The notes below the pieces were generated by a model. It was not told the origin of the DNA. It made no database searches and saw only the letters and a list, made by a program, of their open reading frames with translations. The position numbers and the translations under genes were made by a program. From contig NZ_CP039634.1 in assembly GCF_004923295.1 (NCBI RefSeq), forward strand, positions 1,259,001-1,323,000: a stretch of DNA of 64,000 bases, written 5' to 3'. This DNA comes from Azospirillum sp. TSH100. Its GTDB lineage: Bacteria > Pseudomonadota > Alphaproteobacteria > Azospirillales > Azospirillaceae. This document shows, piece after piece, positions 8,182 to 18,323 of this stretch. Positions within the stretch are counted from its first letter, which is position 1. Each line of letters starts with the position of its first letter.

Positions 8182-10713
8182 ATGACCGTCTGCCTCCATT
8201 GCGGACAAGAGCTGGGCGAGGGTGCCCAAGCGGCCTCCACGACCGTCGGCCTTACCGCCGGTGATGGCGCGGGGCCGTTCTGCTGCACCGGCTGCGCCGC
8301 CGCCTACGACCTCGTGCGCGGGCTGGGGCTGGAGCGCTATTACGAGCGCCGCAGCGTCGATCCCACCGCCCGTCCGCTGCGCCCCGACGACGCTCCGGCG
8401 GTCGATTACGAACCGCACGCCCGCGAGGAGCAGGACGGCAGCCGCAGTCTGCATCTGATGGTCGACGGCATGCAGTGCGCGGCCTGCGTCTGGCTGATCG
8501 AATCGGCGCTCAACCGGCAGCCGGGTGTCGCCCAGGCCCGCATGAACATGACCACGCGCCGGCTGACCGTGCGCTGGGACCCCAAGGCGACCGACGCCAA
8601 CGCGGTGGTCGGCACCGTGGCCCAGCTGGGATACCGGGCCGTTCCCTTCGACCCCGACCGGCTGGGCGGCGCCCAGGCCAAGAGCGAGAAGGAACTGCTG
8701 CGCGCCATGGCGGTGGCGGGATTCGCCATGGGCAACGTCATGCTGCTGTCGGTTTCGGTGTGGGCCGGCCACAGCCAGGGCATGGGCACCGCCACCCGCG
8801 ACCTGATGCACTGGATTTCGGCGCTGATCTGCATGCCCGCCATCGCCTATGCGCTGCGTCCCTTCGCGCGCTCGGCGCTGTCGGCGCTGCGCCATGGCCG
8901 CACCAACATGGATGTGCCGATCACCATCGGCGTGCTGCTCGCCACCGGCATGAGCCTGTTCGAGACCATCCACAGCGGCGAACATGCCTATTTCGACGGC
9001 GGCGTCATGCTGCTGTTCTTCCTGCTGGTCGGCCGCTATCTCGACCAGCGGGCGCGCGGCCGGGCGCGCTCGGCCGCGGAGCAGCTGCTGGGCCTGCGCG
9101 CCAACGCCGTCACCATCCTGAACGCCGACGGCACCAGCGCCGTGGTGGCGCCGGAGCAGGTCGTGCCCGGAACCACCATCCTGGTCGCGGCTGGCGAGCG
9201 CATTCCGGTCGACGGCCGGGTGTCCGACGGTGTGTCCGACCTCGACACCGGCCTGATCACCGGCGAGACGGTGCCGGGCACCGCGCGGCCGGGCGATCAG
9301 GTCTTCGCCGGCACCCTGAACCTGACAGCGCCGCTGCGCCTGACCGTCACCGCGGTGGGCGAGGGCACGCTGCTGGCTGAGATCGTCCGGTTGATGGAGG
9401 TCGCGGAGCAAGGCCGCGCCAAGTACGTCGCCATCGCCGACCGGGTGTCGCGCCTCTACGCTCCCGTCGTGCATCTGACCGCCCTGACCACCTTCACCGC
9501 CTGGATGCTGCTGGGCGGGGTGGTGTGGCAGGACGCGCTGATGAACGCCATCGCCGTGCTGATCATCACCTGCCCCTGCGCGCTGGCGCTGGCCGTGCCG
9601 GTGGTGCAGGTGATCGCCAGCGGCCGGCTGATGCGCCAGGGCACGCTGCTGAAGAGCCCGACCGCGCTGGAACGGCTCGCCACGATCGACACGGTGGTGT
9701 TCGACAAGACCGGCACCCTGACCGAAGGGCGCCCGGTGCCGCAGATCGATGGGTTGCCGGCGGAGGATCTGGCGCTGGCCGCCTCGCTCGCCGCCGCCAG
9801 CCGCCATCCGCTGGCCCGCGCGCTGGCCGCTGCGGCGCCGGAGGTGCCGGTGGCGGCGGGAGTGCGCGAGATCGCCGGTGCCGGCCTGTCCTTGCAGACG
9901 GCGGATGGCGAGGTGCGGCTGGGCAGCCGCCGCTTCACCGGTGCGCCGCCGGAGGCGGAAGATGCCGCCGGGCCGGAACTGTGGCTGGCTCGTCCGGGCG
10001 AGGAGCCGCGGCGGATCGTCTTCCTCGACGCGCCGCGCCCCGATGCCGCCGCCGTGGTGGCGGAGCTGACGGCGCGCGGGCTGGAGGTGAGGCTGCTGTC
10101 GGGCGACCGCCGGGGCGCGGTGGCGGCGGTGGCGGAGCGGCTGGGCATCGCCGACTGGCGGGCCGAGCAGACACCGGCCGACAAGACCGCGGCGCTGGCC
10201 GAATTGGCGGCGCAGGGCCGCACCGTGCTGATGGTCGGCGACGGGCTGAACGACGCCCCGGCACTGGCCGCCGCCGCGGTGTCGATGTCGCCCTCCACCG
10301 CGGTGGATGTCAGCCAGACCGCGGCCGATGTGGTGTTCCAGGGCCGGCTGCTGCGCCCGATCGTCGAGACGGTGGAGGTTTCCCGCCGGTCCGGCCGTCT
10401 GGTGAGGCAGAATTTCGGCATCGCGTTGGTGTATAACCTGTGCGCGGTCCCGCTGGCGATGGGCGGCATGCTGACGCCGCTGCTGGCGGCGCTGGCGATG
10501 TCGTCGTCGTCGCTGATCGTCATTCTGAACGCGCTGCGGCTGGCCCGCGGCGCCGTCGTCAAGGATCTTCCCGTGCGGGACAGTGCCGTTCGGGAATTGC
10601 CGGGTAAGGATTCGGGTGATGGACGAGCTTCTCTATCTGATCGCGATCGCGCTGAGCCTGGGCGGCCTGGGGCTGGCCGCCTTTCTGTGGGCGCTGAAGT
10701 CCGGTCAGTTTGA
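8182..10713 (+). CDS. fixI: Copper-translocating P-type ATPase FixI/CcoI
   Basis: This P1B-type ATPase (843 residues) supplies copper for cbb3 oxidase assembly. The N-terminus has a Cys cluster (CLHC and FCCTGC) found in FixI, then a heavy-metal-associated domain with GMQCAACVW (Cys99, Cys102). The membrane metal site is TCPCALALAVP (Cys464, Cys466), the phosphorylation motif is DKTGT (Asp508), and the hinge is GDGLNDAPAL. The frame stays open 95 bases into fixS, giving an arginine- and glycine-rich tail of about 30 residues that has no obvious counterpart in the family. A -1 or premature end cannot be judged from one sequence. Confidence 0.93.
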   Translation: MTVCLHCGQELGEGAQAASTTVGLTAGDGAGPFCCTGCAAAYDLVRGLGLERYYERRSVDPTARPLRPDDAPAVDYEPHAREEQDGSRSLHLMVDGMQCAACVWLIESALNRQPGVAQARMNMTTRRLTVRWDPKATDANAVVGTVAQLGYRAVPFDPDRLGGAQAKSEKELLRAMAVAGFAMGNVMLLSVSVWAGHSQGMGTATRDLMHWISALICMPAIAYALRPFARSALSALRHGRTNMDVPITIGVLLATGMSLFETIHSGEHAYFDGGVMLLFFLLVGRYLDQRARGRARSAAEQLLGLRANAVTILNADGTSAVVAPEQVVPGTTILVAAGERIPVDGRVSDGVSDLDTGLITGETVPGTARPGDQVFAGTLNLTAPLRLTVTAVGEGTLLAEIVRLMEVAEQGRAKYVAIADRVSRLYAPVVHLTALTTFTAWMLLGGVVWQDALMNAIAVLIITCPCALALAVPVVQVIASGRLMRQGTLLKSPTALERLATIDTVVFDKTGTLTEGRPVPQIDGLPAEDLALAASLAAASRHPLARALAAAAPEVPVAAGVREIAGAGLSLQTADGEVRLGSRRFTGAPPEAEDAAGPELWLARPGEEPRRIVFLDAPRPDAAAVVAELTARGLEVRLLSGDRRGAVAAVAERLGIADWRAEQTPADKTAALAELAAQGRTVLMVGDGLNDAPALAAAAVSMSPSTAVDVSQTAADVVFQGRLLRPIVETVEVSRRSGRLVRQNFGIALVYNLCAVPLAMGGMLTPLLAALAMSSSSLIVILNALRLARGAVVKDLPVRDSAVRELPGKDSGDGRASLSDRDRAEPGRPGAGRLSVGAEVRSV

Positions 10714-10822
10714 CGATCTGGACGGGGCTGCCCACCGCGTCCTCTTCGACGACGATCTGCCGGTGGCGCCCCGCGCGGGAGGTGAGTCGCCCAAACCGGC
10801 GGAAGCGGTTCGCGGACAATAG
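10619..10822 (+). CDS. fixS: FixS/CcoS cbb3 oxidase maturation protein
   Basis: FixS (67 residues) begins MDELLYLIAIALSLGGLGLA with one membrane helix, then the family motif FLWALKSGQFDDLDGAAHRVLFDDD. CcoS is required to insert the heme and copper cofactors into CcoN. The ATG at 10619 lies within the 3' end of fixI, so the two genes overlap by 95 bases in different frames and translation may be coupled. The C-terminal tail is proline-rich. Confidence 0.93.
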   Translation: MDELLYLIAIALSLGGLGLAAFLWALKSGQFDDLDGAAHRVLFDDDLPVAPRAGGESPKPAEAVRGQ

Positions 10823-10929
10823 TGCCAAAGCCCGTATGGGCAAAGAAAAGGTTGTATGCGTGCGAGGTTGCGATTCTCAGCGATTGCCACCAATATGGCC
10901 CCATGCGGAATGACAGGCTGGGTTCGTCC

Positions 10930-11667
10930 ATGCCACCTTTTGATATGGTTCGCGCGCGGGAAAAGAGCGCTGCGACGGAAATGAATCCCTGCGGGGCCTG
11001 TCCCGTGCGCAGCCTGACGGTGTGCGCCGCGCTGGAACCCGAGGAACTGCGCCGCCTTGCCGACATTCTGCAGAATGTGCGCATCGATGCCGGCCACACC
11101 CTGTTCGCCGAAGGCGACGCCGCCGACGCGCTCTACAACGTCACCTCCGGCACTGTGAAGCTGTACAAGCTGCTGCCCGATGGGCGCCGCCAGATCACCG
11201 GCTTCCTGGTGACGGGCGATTTCCTGGGTCTGGCGGTCAATGACAGCTATGCCTACACCGCCGAGTCGGTGACCAGCGCCTCGCTCTGCCGCTTCCCGCG
11301 CAAGAAGATCGACGCGCTGCTGGAGGAATTCCCCAAGATGCAGCGGCGCCTGTTCTCGATGGCGTCGAACGAGCTGGCCGCCGCCCAGGACCAGATGCTT
11401 CTGCTCGGCCGCAAGACGGCGAAGGAGAAGATCTGCTCCTTCCTGCTGATGCTGTCGCAGCGCGCCGCCCGCCGCGGCCACAAGGAAAACCCGGTCTTCG
11501 TGCCGATGAGCCGGGCCGACATCGCCGACTATCTGGGCCTGACCACCGAAACCGTCAGCCGCACCTTCACCCAGTTGAAGACCGCCGGTGTGATCTCGCT
11601 CCAGGAAGGCAACAAGGTCCTGATCGCCGACATCGACGCGATGTACGATCTGGCCGAAGGGGCGTAA
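10930..11667 (+). CDS. fnrN: FNR/FnrN-type oxygen-responsive Crp-family regulator
   Basis: This 245-residue protein has an N-terminal Cys cluster (NPCGACPVRSLTVC; Cys21, Cys24, Cys32), a cyclic-nucleotide-fold sensor domain with another Cys in SLCRF, and a C-terminal winged helix. The recognition helix LTTETVSRTF carries the E--SR signature that reads TTGAT half-sites. Four cysteines suggest an oxygen-labile 4Fe-4S cluster as in FNR and rhizobial FnrN. The start is uncertain; an ATG at 10903 is also possible and neither has a strong ribosome site. Its neighbours and the anaeroboxes make it the likely activator of the cco and fix operons. Confidence 0.9.
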   Translation: MPPFDMVRAREKSAATEMNPCGACPVRSLTVCAALEPEELRRLADILQNVRIDAGHTLFAEGDAADALYNVTSGTVKLYKLLPDGRRQITGFLVTGDFLGLAVNDSYAYTAESVTSASLCRFPRKKIDALLEEFPKMQRRLFSMASNELAAAQDQMLLLGRKTAKEKICSFLLMLSQRAARRGHKENPVFVPMSRADIADYLGLTTETVSRTFTQLKTAGVISLQEGNKVLIADIDAMYDLAEGA

Positions 11668-11670
11668 GGC

Positions 11671-11702
11671 GGGGCGCTGCGGCTTCGCCGTGAGCGCTCC
11701 CC
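11671..11702. terminator. Hairpin between convergent fnrN and ctaA
   Basis: GGGGCGCT (11671-11678) pairs with AGCGCTCCCC across an inner CGG-CTTCG-CCG stem, with one bulged T. The hairpin begins just after the fnrN stop codon and lies between two convergent genes. There is no clear T-run, so it is terminator-like rather than a proven intrinsic terminator. Confidence 0.55.
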
Positions 11703-11741
11703 GTGATCGGTCGGAATGTGATCGGTCGCGCCTTGGATCGA

Positions 11742-12815
11742 TCACTTCCGGCCGATCGGCCGCAGCTCGAACAGCAGCCACACCAGCATCGACACCACCA
11801 GAATGGCACCGGCCTGATGGGCGGCGGCGATGGGAACCCACACCACGGTCAGCAGCGTGGCGATTCCCATGGCGATCTGCAGCAGGATCATCGCGCCGGC
11901 CGCCAGCGCGGCGCGGCCGGCGCGGCCGGGCAGGCGGGCGTTCAGGACGCGGGCGGTCAGCACCAGAACCACGACGCCGGTCAGGATCGCCAGCGTTCGG
12001 TGGATCAGCTGAATCGCCGCGGTGTTCTCGACCGGGTTGAGCCACCACGGCGTCAGCGTGTCGATCTCCGGCGGGATCCAGTGGCCGTTCATCAGCGGGA
12101 AGGTGTTGTAGGCGAAGCCGGCGTCCGACCCGGCGACGAAGGCGCCCCAGACGATGGTGACGGCGACCAGCCCCAGCGCCCAACGGGCATGACGGCGGAA
12201 AGATGCCGCCTCCGGCCGCCAGCCGGCCAGGGGCAGCGGGTCGAGCAGGCCAAGCGCGGTGCGCAGCAGCAGGGCATAGATCAGGATGGCGGTGCTGAGA
12301 TGCAGGGCCAGCCGGTAATGGCTGACGTTCGGCGAATCGACCAGCCCGCTCTTCACCATGAACCAGCCGATGCCGCCCTGAAGCCCGCCCAGCAGGAACA
12401 GGCCGGCGAGCTTCGGCCACAGCTCCGCCGAGATGCGGCCCTGCATCCAGAAACGCAGGAACGGAATCAGGAAGACGAAGCCGATCAGCTGGCCCCACAG
12501 CCGGTGGAACCACTCCCACCAGAAGATCGACTGGAACCCGGCAAGATCCATGTGGCTGTTGTAGATGCGGAACTCCGGCGTCGCCTTGTAGAGGTCGAAC
12601 ACCCGGTTCCATTCCGCCGAGGACAGCGGCGGCAGAATGCCGATCAGCGGTTTCCATTCCACCATCGACAGGCCGGATTCCGTCAGCCGGGTGATGGCGC
12701 CGATCACGGCCATGGCGAGCACCATGGCGGCACAGATCAGCAGCCAGACGGCGATGGGCCGATTCGGATTCGGGCGGGCGGCGGCGTCGAGGCTGTCGGA
12801 GGCAAAGGCGGTCAA
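11742..12815 (-). CDS. ctaA: Heme A synthase, COX15/CtaA type 2
   Basis: The protein (357 residues) oxidises heme O to heme A for aa3-type terminal oxidases. It has about eight membrane helices with the conserved elements TRLTESGLSMVEWKP, FWWEWFHRLWGQ, GGLQGGIGWFMVKSGL, HLSTAILIYALLLR and LIHRTLAILTG, which supply the heme-ligand histidines. No ATG lies near the conserved N-terminus; the TTG at 12815 gives a typical length, and reading further upstream yields a long basic stretch that looks non-coding. It runs convergent to fnrN. Its product is not used by cbb3 oxidase, so a heme A oxidase should exist elsewhere. Confidence 0.9.
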   Translation of the reverse strand: MTAFASDSLDAAARPNPNRPIAVWLLICAAMVLAMAVIGAITRLTESGLSMVEWKPLIGILPPLSSAEWNRVFDLYKATPEFRIYNSHMDLAGFQSIFWWEWFHRLWGQLIGFVFLIPFLRFWMQGRISAELWPKLAGLFLLGGLQGGIGWFMVKSGLVDSPNVSHYRLALHLSTAILIYALLLRTALGLLDPLPLAGWRPEAASFRRHARWALGLVAVTIVWGAFVAGSDAGFAYNTFPLMNGHWIPPEIDTLTPWWLNPVENTAAIQLIHRTLAILTGVVVLVLTARVLNARLPGRAGRAALAAGAMILLQIAMGIATLLTVVWVPIAAAHQAGAILVVSMLVWLLFELRPIGRK

Positions 12816-12915
12816 GGCGGCATTCCGGAGCGCGGCGGTGGGATGTCCGCAAATGTGGGGCGAACATCCCGTCCCGTCAAACGGCTCTTGCCGGGAATGC
12901 CGGATCAGGCCCCGA

Positions 12916-13410
12916 TCAGACGGTGCCGTCGGCGGTGGTGACGCCGGCCTGGGGCTGGGCGGTCTGGCTCTGGAACAGCGCCGCCTCCGCCGCACGGCGG
13001 GCGACGAGGCCCGGCAGCTGCGTCTTCTGTCCGTTCACCGTGGCATAGACCCAGCGGCCGAACTGGCCGGCGGCCCCGGCGTAATCACCGGCATTCAGCA
13101 GTTTCAGCAGGGTCGAGCTTTGCAGGCTGCCGGCACCGAGATTGAAGACGAAGGAGGACAGCGCGCCGCGCTGGTCCGCGTTCAGCGGCACCTTCACCAG
13201 GGCGTCGACGCGGCCGGCGGCCTCGGTCAGGTCGGAGGCGAGGAAGGCGTCCGCCTGATCGGCGGTGATGGTTTCGCCCATCGTCACACCGGCGGTATGG
13301 CCATAACCGATGGTGGGAACGCCGGCCGGGCACAGGTAGGCTTTCAGGTACAGGCCCTCGAAATGCTTCACGAGATCGACCGCGGCTTGGCAGACCGGCT
13401 TGGTGGTCAT
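12916..13410 (-). CDS. Phage-type lysozyme (endolysin), GH24 family
   Basis: This 164-residue protein is a T4-lysozyme-like muramidase that cleaves the MurNAc-GlcNAc bond of peptidoglycan. Residues 17-38 (FEGLYLKAYLCPAGVPTIGY...) give catalytic Glu18, with Cys27 in the place of T4 Asp20 and Thr33 in place of Thr26. This Glu-Cys-Thr set is, as far as I recall, common in CPAGV-type endolysins. Downstream, LNADQRGALSSFVFNLGAG is the conserved C-terminal lobe. There is no signal peptide and no holin or other phage gene beside it, so it is either a domesticated phage remnant or a host muramidase. Confidence 0.9.
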   Translation of the reverse strand: MTTKPVCQAAVDLVKHFEGLYLKAYLCPAGVPTIGYGHTAGVTMGETITADQADAFLASDLTEAAGRVDALVKVPLNADQRGALSSFVFNLGAGSLQSSTLLKLLNAGDYAGAAGQFGRWVYATVNGQKTQLPGLVARRAAEAALFQSQTAQPQAGVTTADGTV

Positions 13411-13600
13411 GGATGAAATCTCCCGGTTGGCGCGCCGGGCGGGGTGTGGCCGCCCGCATCGGGGGCGATCCTATGCGAGATACCCGCTGAACGGGAAGGC
13501 GGCGTTTAAAATTGTCGCGGATTGCGCAGACCCCGCCCGGAAAATGGTCTGCCGAGGATCTTTGGTTATCTGGTTCTCGCTTATCGGGGGCATCACGATC

Positions 13601-13852
13601 TCAGGGCGCCAGGGTCTGCGCGGCGCCGAACAGCACGAACAGGGCGAACAGCAGCGCGAACAGGCCAGCGATGGTGGTGACCTCCAGAAGAGCCTCCACC
13701 AGCCGGCTTTCCCGGTCCCGCCAGCGTGTCCGCTTGCCCGGGATCTGATCGGAAGCGGTATGGGCCGGCCGCTTTTCCCCCGGCGGCATTCTCCGGATGC
13801 GGCCGGCGGCGGGAACCCCGGTCCAGCGTCCGGCCTTCCGCTTCGCCATCAT
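13601..13852 (-). CDS. Small tail-anchored membrane protein, unknown function
   Basis: This is an 83-residue protein from the ATG at 13852, which has GGAGG five bases upstream on the coding strand. The first 50 residues are basic and proline/arginine-rich (KRKAGRWTG, RIRRMPPGEKRP). A single hydrophobic segment (TTIAGLFALLFALFVLFGAA) ends the protein, so it should be anchored by its C-terminus. I do not recognise a family. The good ribosome site and membrane helix argue that it is real. Confidence 0.55.
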   Translation of the reverse strand: MMAKRKAGRWTGVPAAGRIRRMPPGEKRPAHTASDQIPGKRTRWRDRESRLVEALLEVTTIAGLFALLFALFVLFGAAQTLAP

Positions 13853-14282
13853 AGCGTCCTCCACCTCACCAACATCGGCATTAGATAAAATTTTAGCCAA
13901 TACCGATGGATCGCGCTGTGATGGAAATCACAGGAGCGTGAGGCGGGGCGCGGATCGGTGCAGGCGGAAGTCGCGGAGTTGCGGGACGAGATTGGCCATG
14001 CGCGGTCTCCCGGTCGGGTAGGAGGGGCGGGTGGCGGAGTCCGGGCTGTCCTGAAGGGGGCGCGGGTCCCTGCCTGCTGCCCCGGCAACGGCTGTCCGGC
14101 GCCGGAACGGTCGGGTCCTTCGTGACCGTTTGAAGAAATCTTGACTGCGGCAGCCCATCGGCGAAATGAGAAATATCCAATAGAATCAGTATTTTGGCGA
14201 CAGGTTTCGCCGAATGCCGCCGGCATTTTCGCCAAATTCCGAAACGAGCCTCTTGAATCCCCAAACCGCTTCGATTAGCTGT
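13853..14282. other. Intergenic region upstream of groES, no gene recognised
   Basis: This stretch of about 430 bases lies between the small membrane protein gene and the CIRCE element. Open frames across it on either strand read as arginine- and proline-rich shadows without ribosome sites. The last 100 bases are less GC-rich and include CTTGAAT at 14252-14258, a possible -35 element for groES, just ahead of the CIRCE element. I see no RNA gene. Confidence 0.4.
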
Positions 14283-14309
14283 CTGGCACTCGCCGGGATG
14301 GAGTGCTAA
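14283..14309. promoter_or_regulatory. CIRCE element (HrcA operator) upstream of groESL
   Basis: CTGGCACTC (14283-14291), nine spacer bases and GAGTGCTAA (14301-14309) match the CIRCE consensus TTAGCACTC-N9-GAGTGCTAA, with two mismatches in the left arm and a perfect right arm. It lies 62 bases ahead of the groES ATG. HrcA repression of groESL, relieved by heat, is inferred from this conserved site. Confidence 0.93.
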
Positions 14310-14370
14310 CAGCCCCGCCCGCGCCAATTATCGTCAGTCAGAACCAAGCCTTGATCCAAGGAGGCATTCC

Positions 14371-14661
14371 ATGAAGTTCCGCCCGCTGCACGACCGCGTC
14401 GTCGTCAAGCGTCTGGAGTCCGACACCAAGACCAAGGGTGGGATCATCATCCCCGACACGGCCAAGGAAAAGCCGCAGGAAGGCGAGATCATCGCCGTCG
14501 GCCCGGGCGCCCGTGACGAGTCGGGCAAGGTCGTGGCGCTGGACGTCAAGGCCGGCGACCGCATCCTGTTCGGCAAGTGGTCGGGCACTGAAGTGAAGAT
14601 CGAAGGTGTCGATTACCTGATCATGAAGGAATCCGACATCATGGGCGTCATCGAGGCCTAA
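14371..14661 (+). CDS. groES: Co-chaperonin GroES
   Basis: GroES (96 residues) forms the heptameric lid of the GroEL folding chamber in the cytoplasm. It has the family signature [17 protein letters not shown], the mobile loop segment [20 protein letters not shown] and the C-terminal [14 protein letters not shown]. The ATG at 14371 has AGGAGG nine bases upstream. It is co-transcribed with groEL, which follows after 48 bases, and is controlled by the CIRCE element. Confidence 0.98.
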   Translation: MKFRPLHDRVVVKRLESDTKTKGGIIIPDTAKEKPQEGEIIAVGPGARDESGKVVALDVKAGDRILFGKWSGTEVKIEGVDYLIMKESDIMGVIEA

Positions 14662-14697
14662 GTCCTCCGCCCGTATCCTTCGAAATTTGCAAGTTAA

Positions 14698-16353
<1,656 letters not shown>

Positions 16354-16400
16354 TCGGCCCACCGTCCGATAGCCCGTCGTCTGACCGTTCTTCGGTTCGG

Positions 16401-16433
16401 AAAGGGGCGCCTCCGCAAGGGGGCGCCCTTTTC
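16401..16433 (+). terminator. Rho-independent terminator after groEL
   Basis: GGGGCGCC (16404-16411) pairs with GGCGCCC (16422-16428), and the flanking AAA before and TTTT after extend the stem. TTTTCTTTT follows. It lies about 50 bases past the groEL stop codon. Confidence 0.85.
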
Positions 16434-16623
16434 TTTTGGGCGGACTTCTTTCGGGTGGATGGGCAAGGTGTGGTCGCAGCACGCCGCGATCCTGAAATGT
16501 CAAGACGAAGTCCGTCTTGCTTTGCCGCGGTCGCCTCCCAATAATCCGCCCCTCTCTTGCCGGGCCCTCCAGCGTGGGGCGCCGGCCTCCTGACTTCCGT
16601 ATTTTTCAACGAGGGCCTGTTCC

Positions 16624-16965
16624 ATGCGCTCCTTCGAGGGCCAGCATTCCGACAACGTCGCCATCAAGCGCAGCCGCGAGGAGAAGCAGCGTCAGCTGGT
16701 TCAGCTCAAGGAGCAGTTGGCGACGCTGAAAGCCCACGCGGCCCCCGCCATCCGTGAAGCGTTGGTCAAGCGCATCGCCGAACTCGACGCCGAACTGCGT
16801 CAACCCGCCAAGCCGCCCCGCGAGGGCCGGGAAGGCCGCGAGGACGCTCCCCGTCATCCCCGCCGCGAAGCCCGCCCCAGCGTCTTTCGCGCCGAAGACG
16901 GCGGCGACCGCAGCGCCGCGGTGACCGCGGCGAGCGTCTTCGCCTCGCCCCGCCGCCGCAGCTGA
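16624..16965 (+). CDS. Small coiled-coil protein, unknown function
   Basis: This 113-residue protein has a charged heptad-rich segment at residues 14-58 (RSREEKQRQLVQLKEQLATL and LVKRIAELDAELRQ) likely to form a coiled coil, followed by a basic, proline- and arginine-rich tail. There is no signal peptide or membrane helix. The ATG at 16624 follows GAGGG. It lies just upstream of the EamA exporter gene with a 17-base gap. I do not recognise a family. Confidence 0.6.
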   Translation: MRSFEGQHSDNVAIKRSREEKQRQLVQLKEQLATLKAHAAPAIREALVKRIAELDAELRQPAKPPREGREGREDAPRHPRREARPSVFRAEDGGDRSAAVTAASVFASPRRRS

Positions 16966-16982
16966 CGGTACGGGACAGCGCC

Positions 16983-17900
16983 ATGCCCGCCGGCCGCACC
17001 GCCACCGTCAAAGGATCCCGTCTCGCCGATCAGGCCTGGCTGCTGATGATGCTGCCGCCCCTGTTCTGGGCGGGCAACGCGGTCCTGGGACGGGCGGTCG
17101 CCGGGACGGTGCCGCCCATCGGGCTGGCCTTCTGGCGCTGGTGCCTGGGCATGCTGATCGTGCTGCCCTTCGCCTGGCCGCACCTGCGCCACGACATCAC
17201 GCCGATCCTGGCGCGGTGGAAGAGCGTGCTGCTGCTGGGCACGCTGGGCATCGGCATCTACAACACCTTCCAATACATCGCGCTGACCACGACGACCGCG
17301 CTGAATTGCGTGATGTTGCAGTCGTCGATGCCCGTGATGATCGTGCTGATGAGCCTCGTGCTGTTCCGCGACCGGATCGGGGCGATGCAGGGCGTCGGCA
17401 TCGCCGTCTCGCTGGCCGGTGCGATGACCCTGATCTCGCACGGCGATCCGGGCACCCTGCTGGGGCTGGAACTGAATGCGGGCGACGTCTGGATGCTGGC
17501 GGCGGTGGTGATCTATGCCGCCTACACCACGCTGCTGCGCCGCCGGCCGGCCATCCACGGCCTGAGCTTCGTCGTCGTCACCTTCGCCATCGGCGCGGTG
17601 GAACTGCTGCCCTTCTATCTCTGGGAAAGCCTGAGCGGCCATCCGGTCCGGGCCAGCGGGATCACCCTGCTGGCGGTCGGCTATACCGTGCTGTTCCCGT
17701 CCATTGCCGCCTATCTCTGCTTCAACCGGGCGGTGGAGCTGCTCGGCCCCAACACCGCCGGCCTCGCCATCCATCTGGTTCCTGTCTTCGGCAGTCTGCT
17801 GGCCATCCTGTTCCTGGGCGAACAGCCGCACCTCTATCATGGCATCGGCATCGCCCTGATCGCCGCCGGTATCGTCCTGGCGACCCGCCGCCGGGCCTGA
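16983..17900 (+). CDS. EamA/DMT-superfamily transporter
   Basis: This 305-residue membrane protein has about ten hydrophobic helices arranged as two EamA repeats. The first begins LLMMLPPLFWAGNAVLGRAV and ends with SLAGAMTLIS; the second begins AGDVWMLAAVVIYAAYTTLL and ends with IALIAAGIVLATRRR. EamA proteins export metabolites or amino acids across the inner membrane, but the substrate cannot be predicted. The PxxWAGN motif and the helix count match the family. It may be co-transcribed with the upstream coiled-coil gene. Confidence 0.88.
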   Translation: MPAGRTATVKGSRLADQAWLLMMLPPLFWAGNAVLGRAVAGTVPPIGLAFWRWCLGMLIVLPFAWPHLRHDITPILARWKSVLLLGTLGIGIYNTFQYIALTTTTALNCVMLQSSMPVMIVLMSLVLFRDRIGAMQGVGIAVSLAGAMTLISHGDPGTLLGLELNAGDVWMLAAVVIYAAYTTLLRRRPAIHGLSFVVVTFAIGAVELLPFYLWESLSGHPVRASGITLLAVGYTVLFPSIAAYLCFNRAVELLGPNTAGLAIHLVPVFGSLLAILFLGEQPHLYHGIGIALIAAGIVLATRRRA

Positions 17901-18323
17901 CCACCGGCAGGGTTCCGGCCGGGAAGACAATGCGGAACGTTAAGATCCAAAGGCGGTTATTTTCAAACCCTGACAGTGCAATGAACGAAATGGGTGATGT
18001 TGTTTATCCTGTGATAAAGTTTGGGCAGCGTTGGGTTGGTGCGAATAGTTCTCATTTCGTTAGAGTTTGCGAAAATACTTGTGCAGTTCGCCATGTGGTT
18101 TTGTGGTGCCCCACCGGATAGCGCAATGATTGGCGTTCTTATTGGGAACTTCGCCGGTATAATATCCCCGATATCCTTTTAGACATCCCCGCTATCCCTC
18201 GCGCCTGCGGCGGTCAATAAGGGATGACCGCTAAAATGTCGGTCATGACGGCGGTTCGCTCACGGATCGACCGTCATGTGGAGCCGGCGCTGTTCGCCGG
18301 TCCGATGTGGTGGAGGTCCCAAG
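17901..18323. other. AT-rich intergenic region with two 13-base direct repeats
   Basis: This stretch of about 420 bases holds no convincing gene. From about 17930 to 18180 the base composition is clearly lower in GC than its surroundings. Near the end, ATCCCCGATATCC (18164-18176) and ATCCCCGCTATCC (18185-18197) form a direct repeat with centres 21 bases apart, two turns of helix. They lie 125-160 bases ahead of the FixJ-like regulator gene and are candidate operator sites. Confidence 0.5.

Noticed and set aside
12916..13852. Prophage remnant around the endolysin
   Set aside because: Only one phage-type gene is present. The neighbours are heme A synthase, a small membrane protein and groESL, with no integrase, capsid or attachment repeats seen.
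17941..18121. Possible small gene in the AT-rich region before the FixJ-like gene
   Set aside because: The frames here lack ribosome sites and conserved residues, and the low GC suits a regulatory region better.
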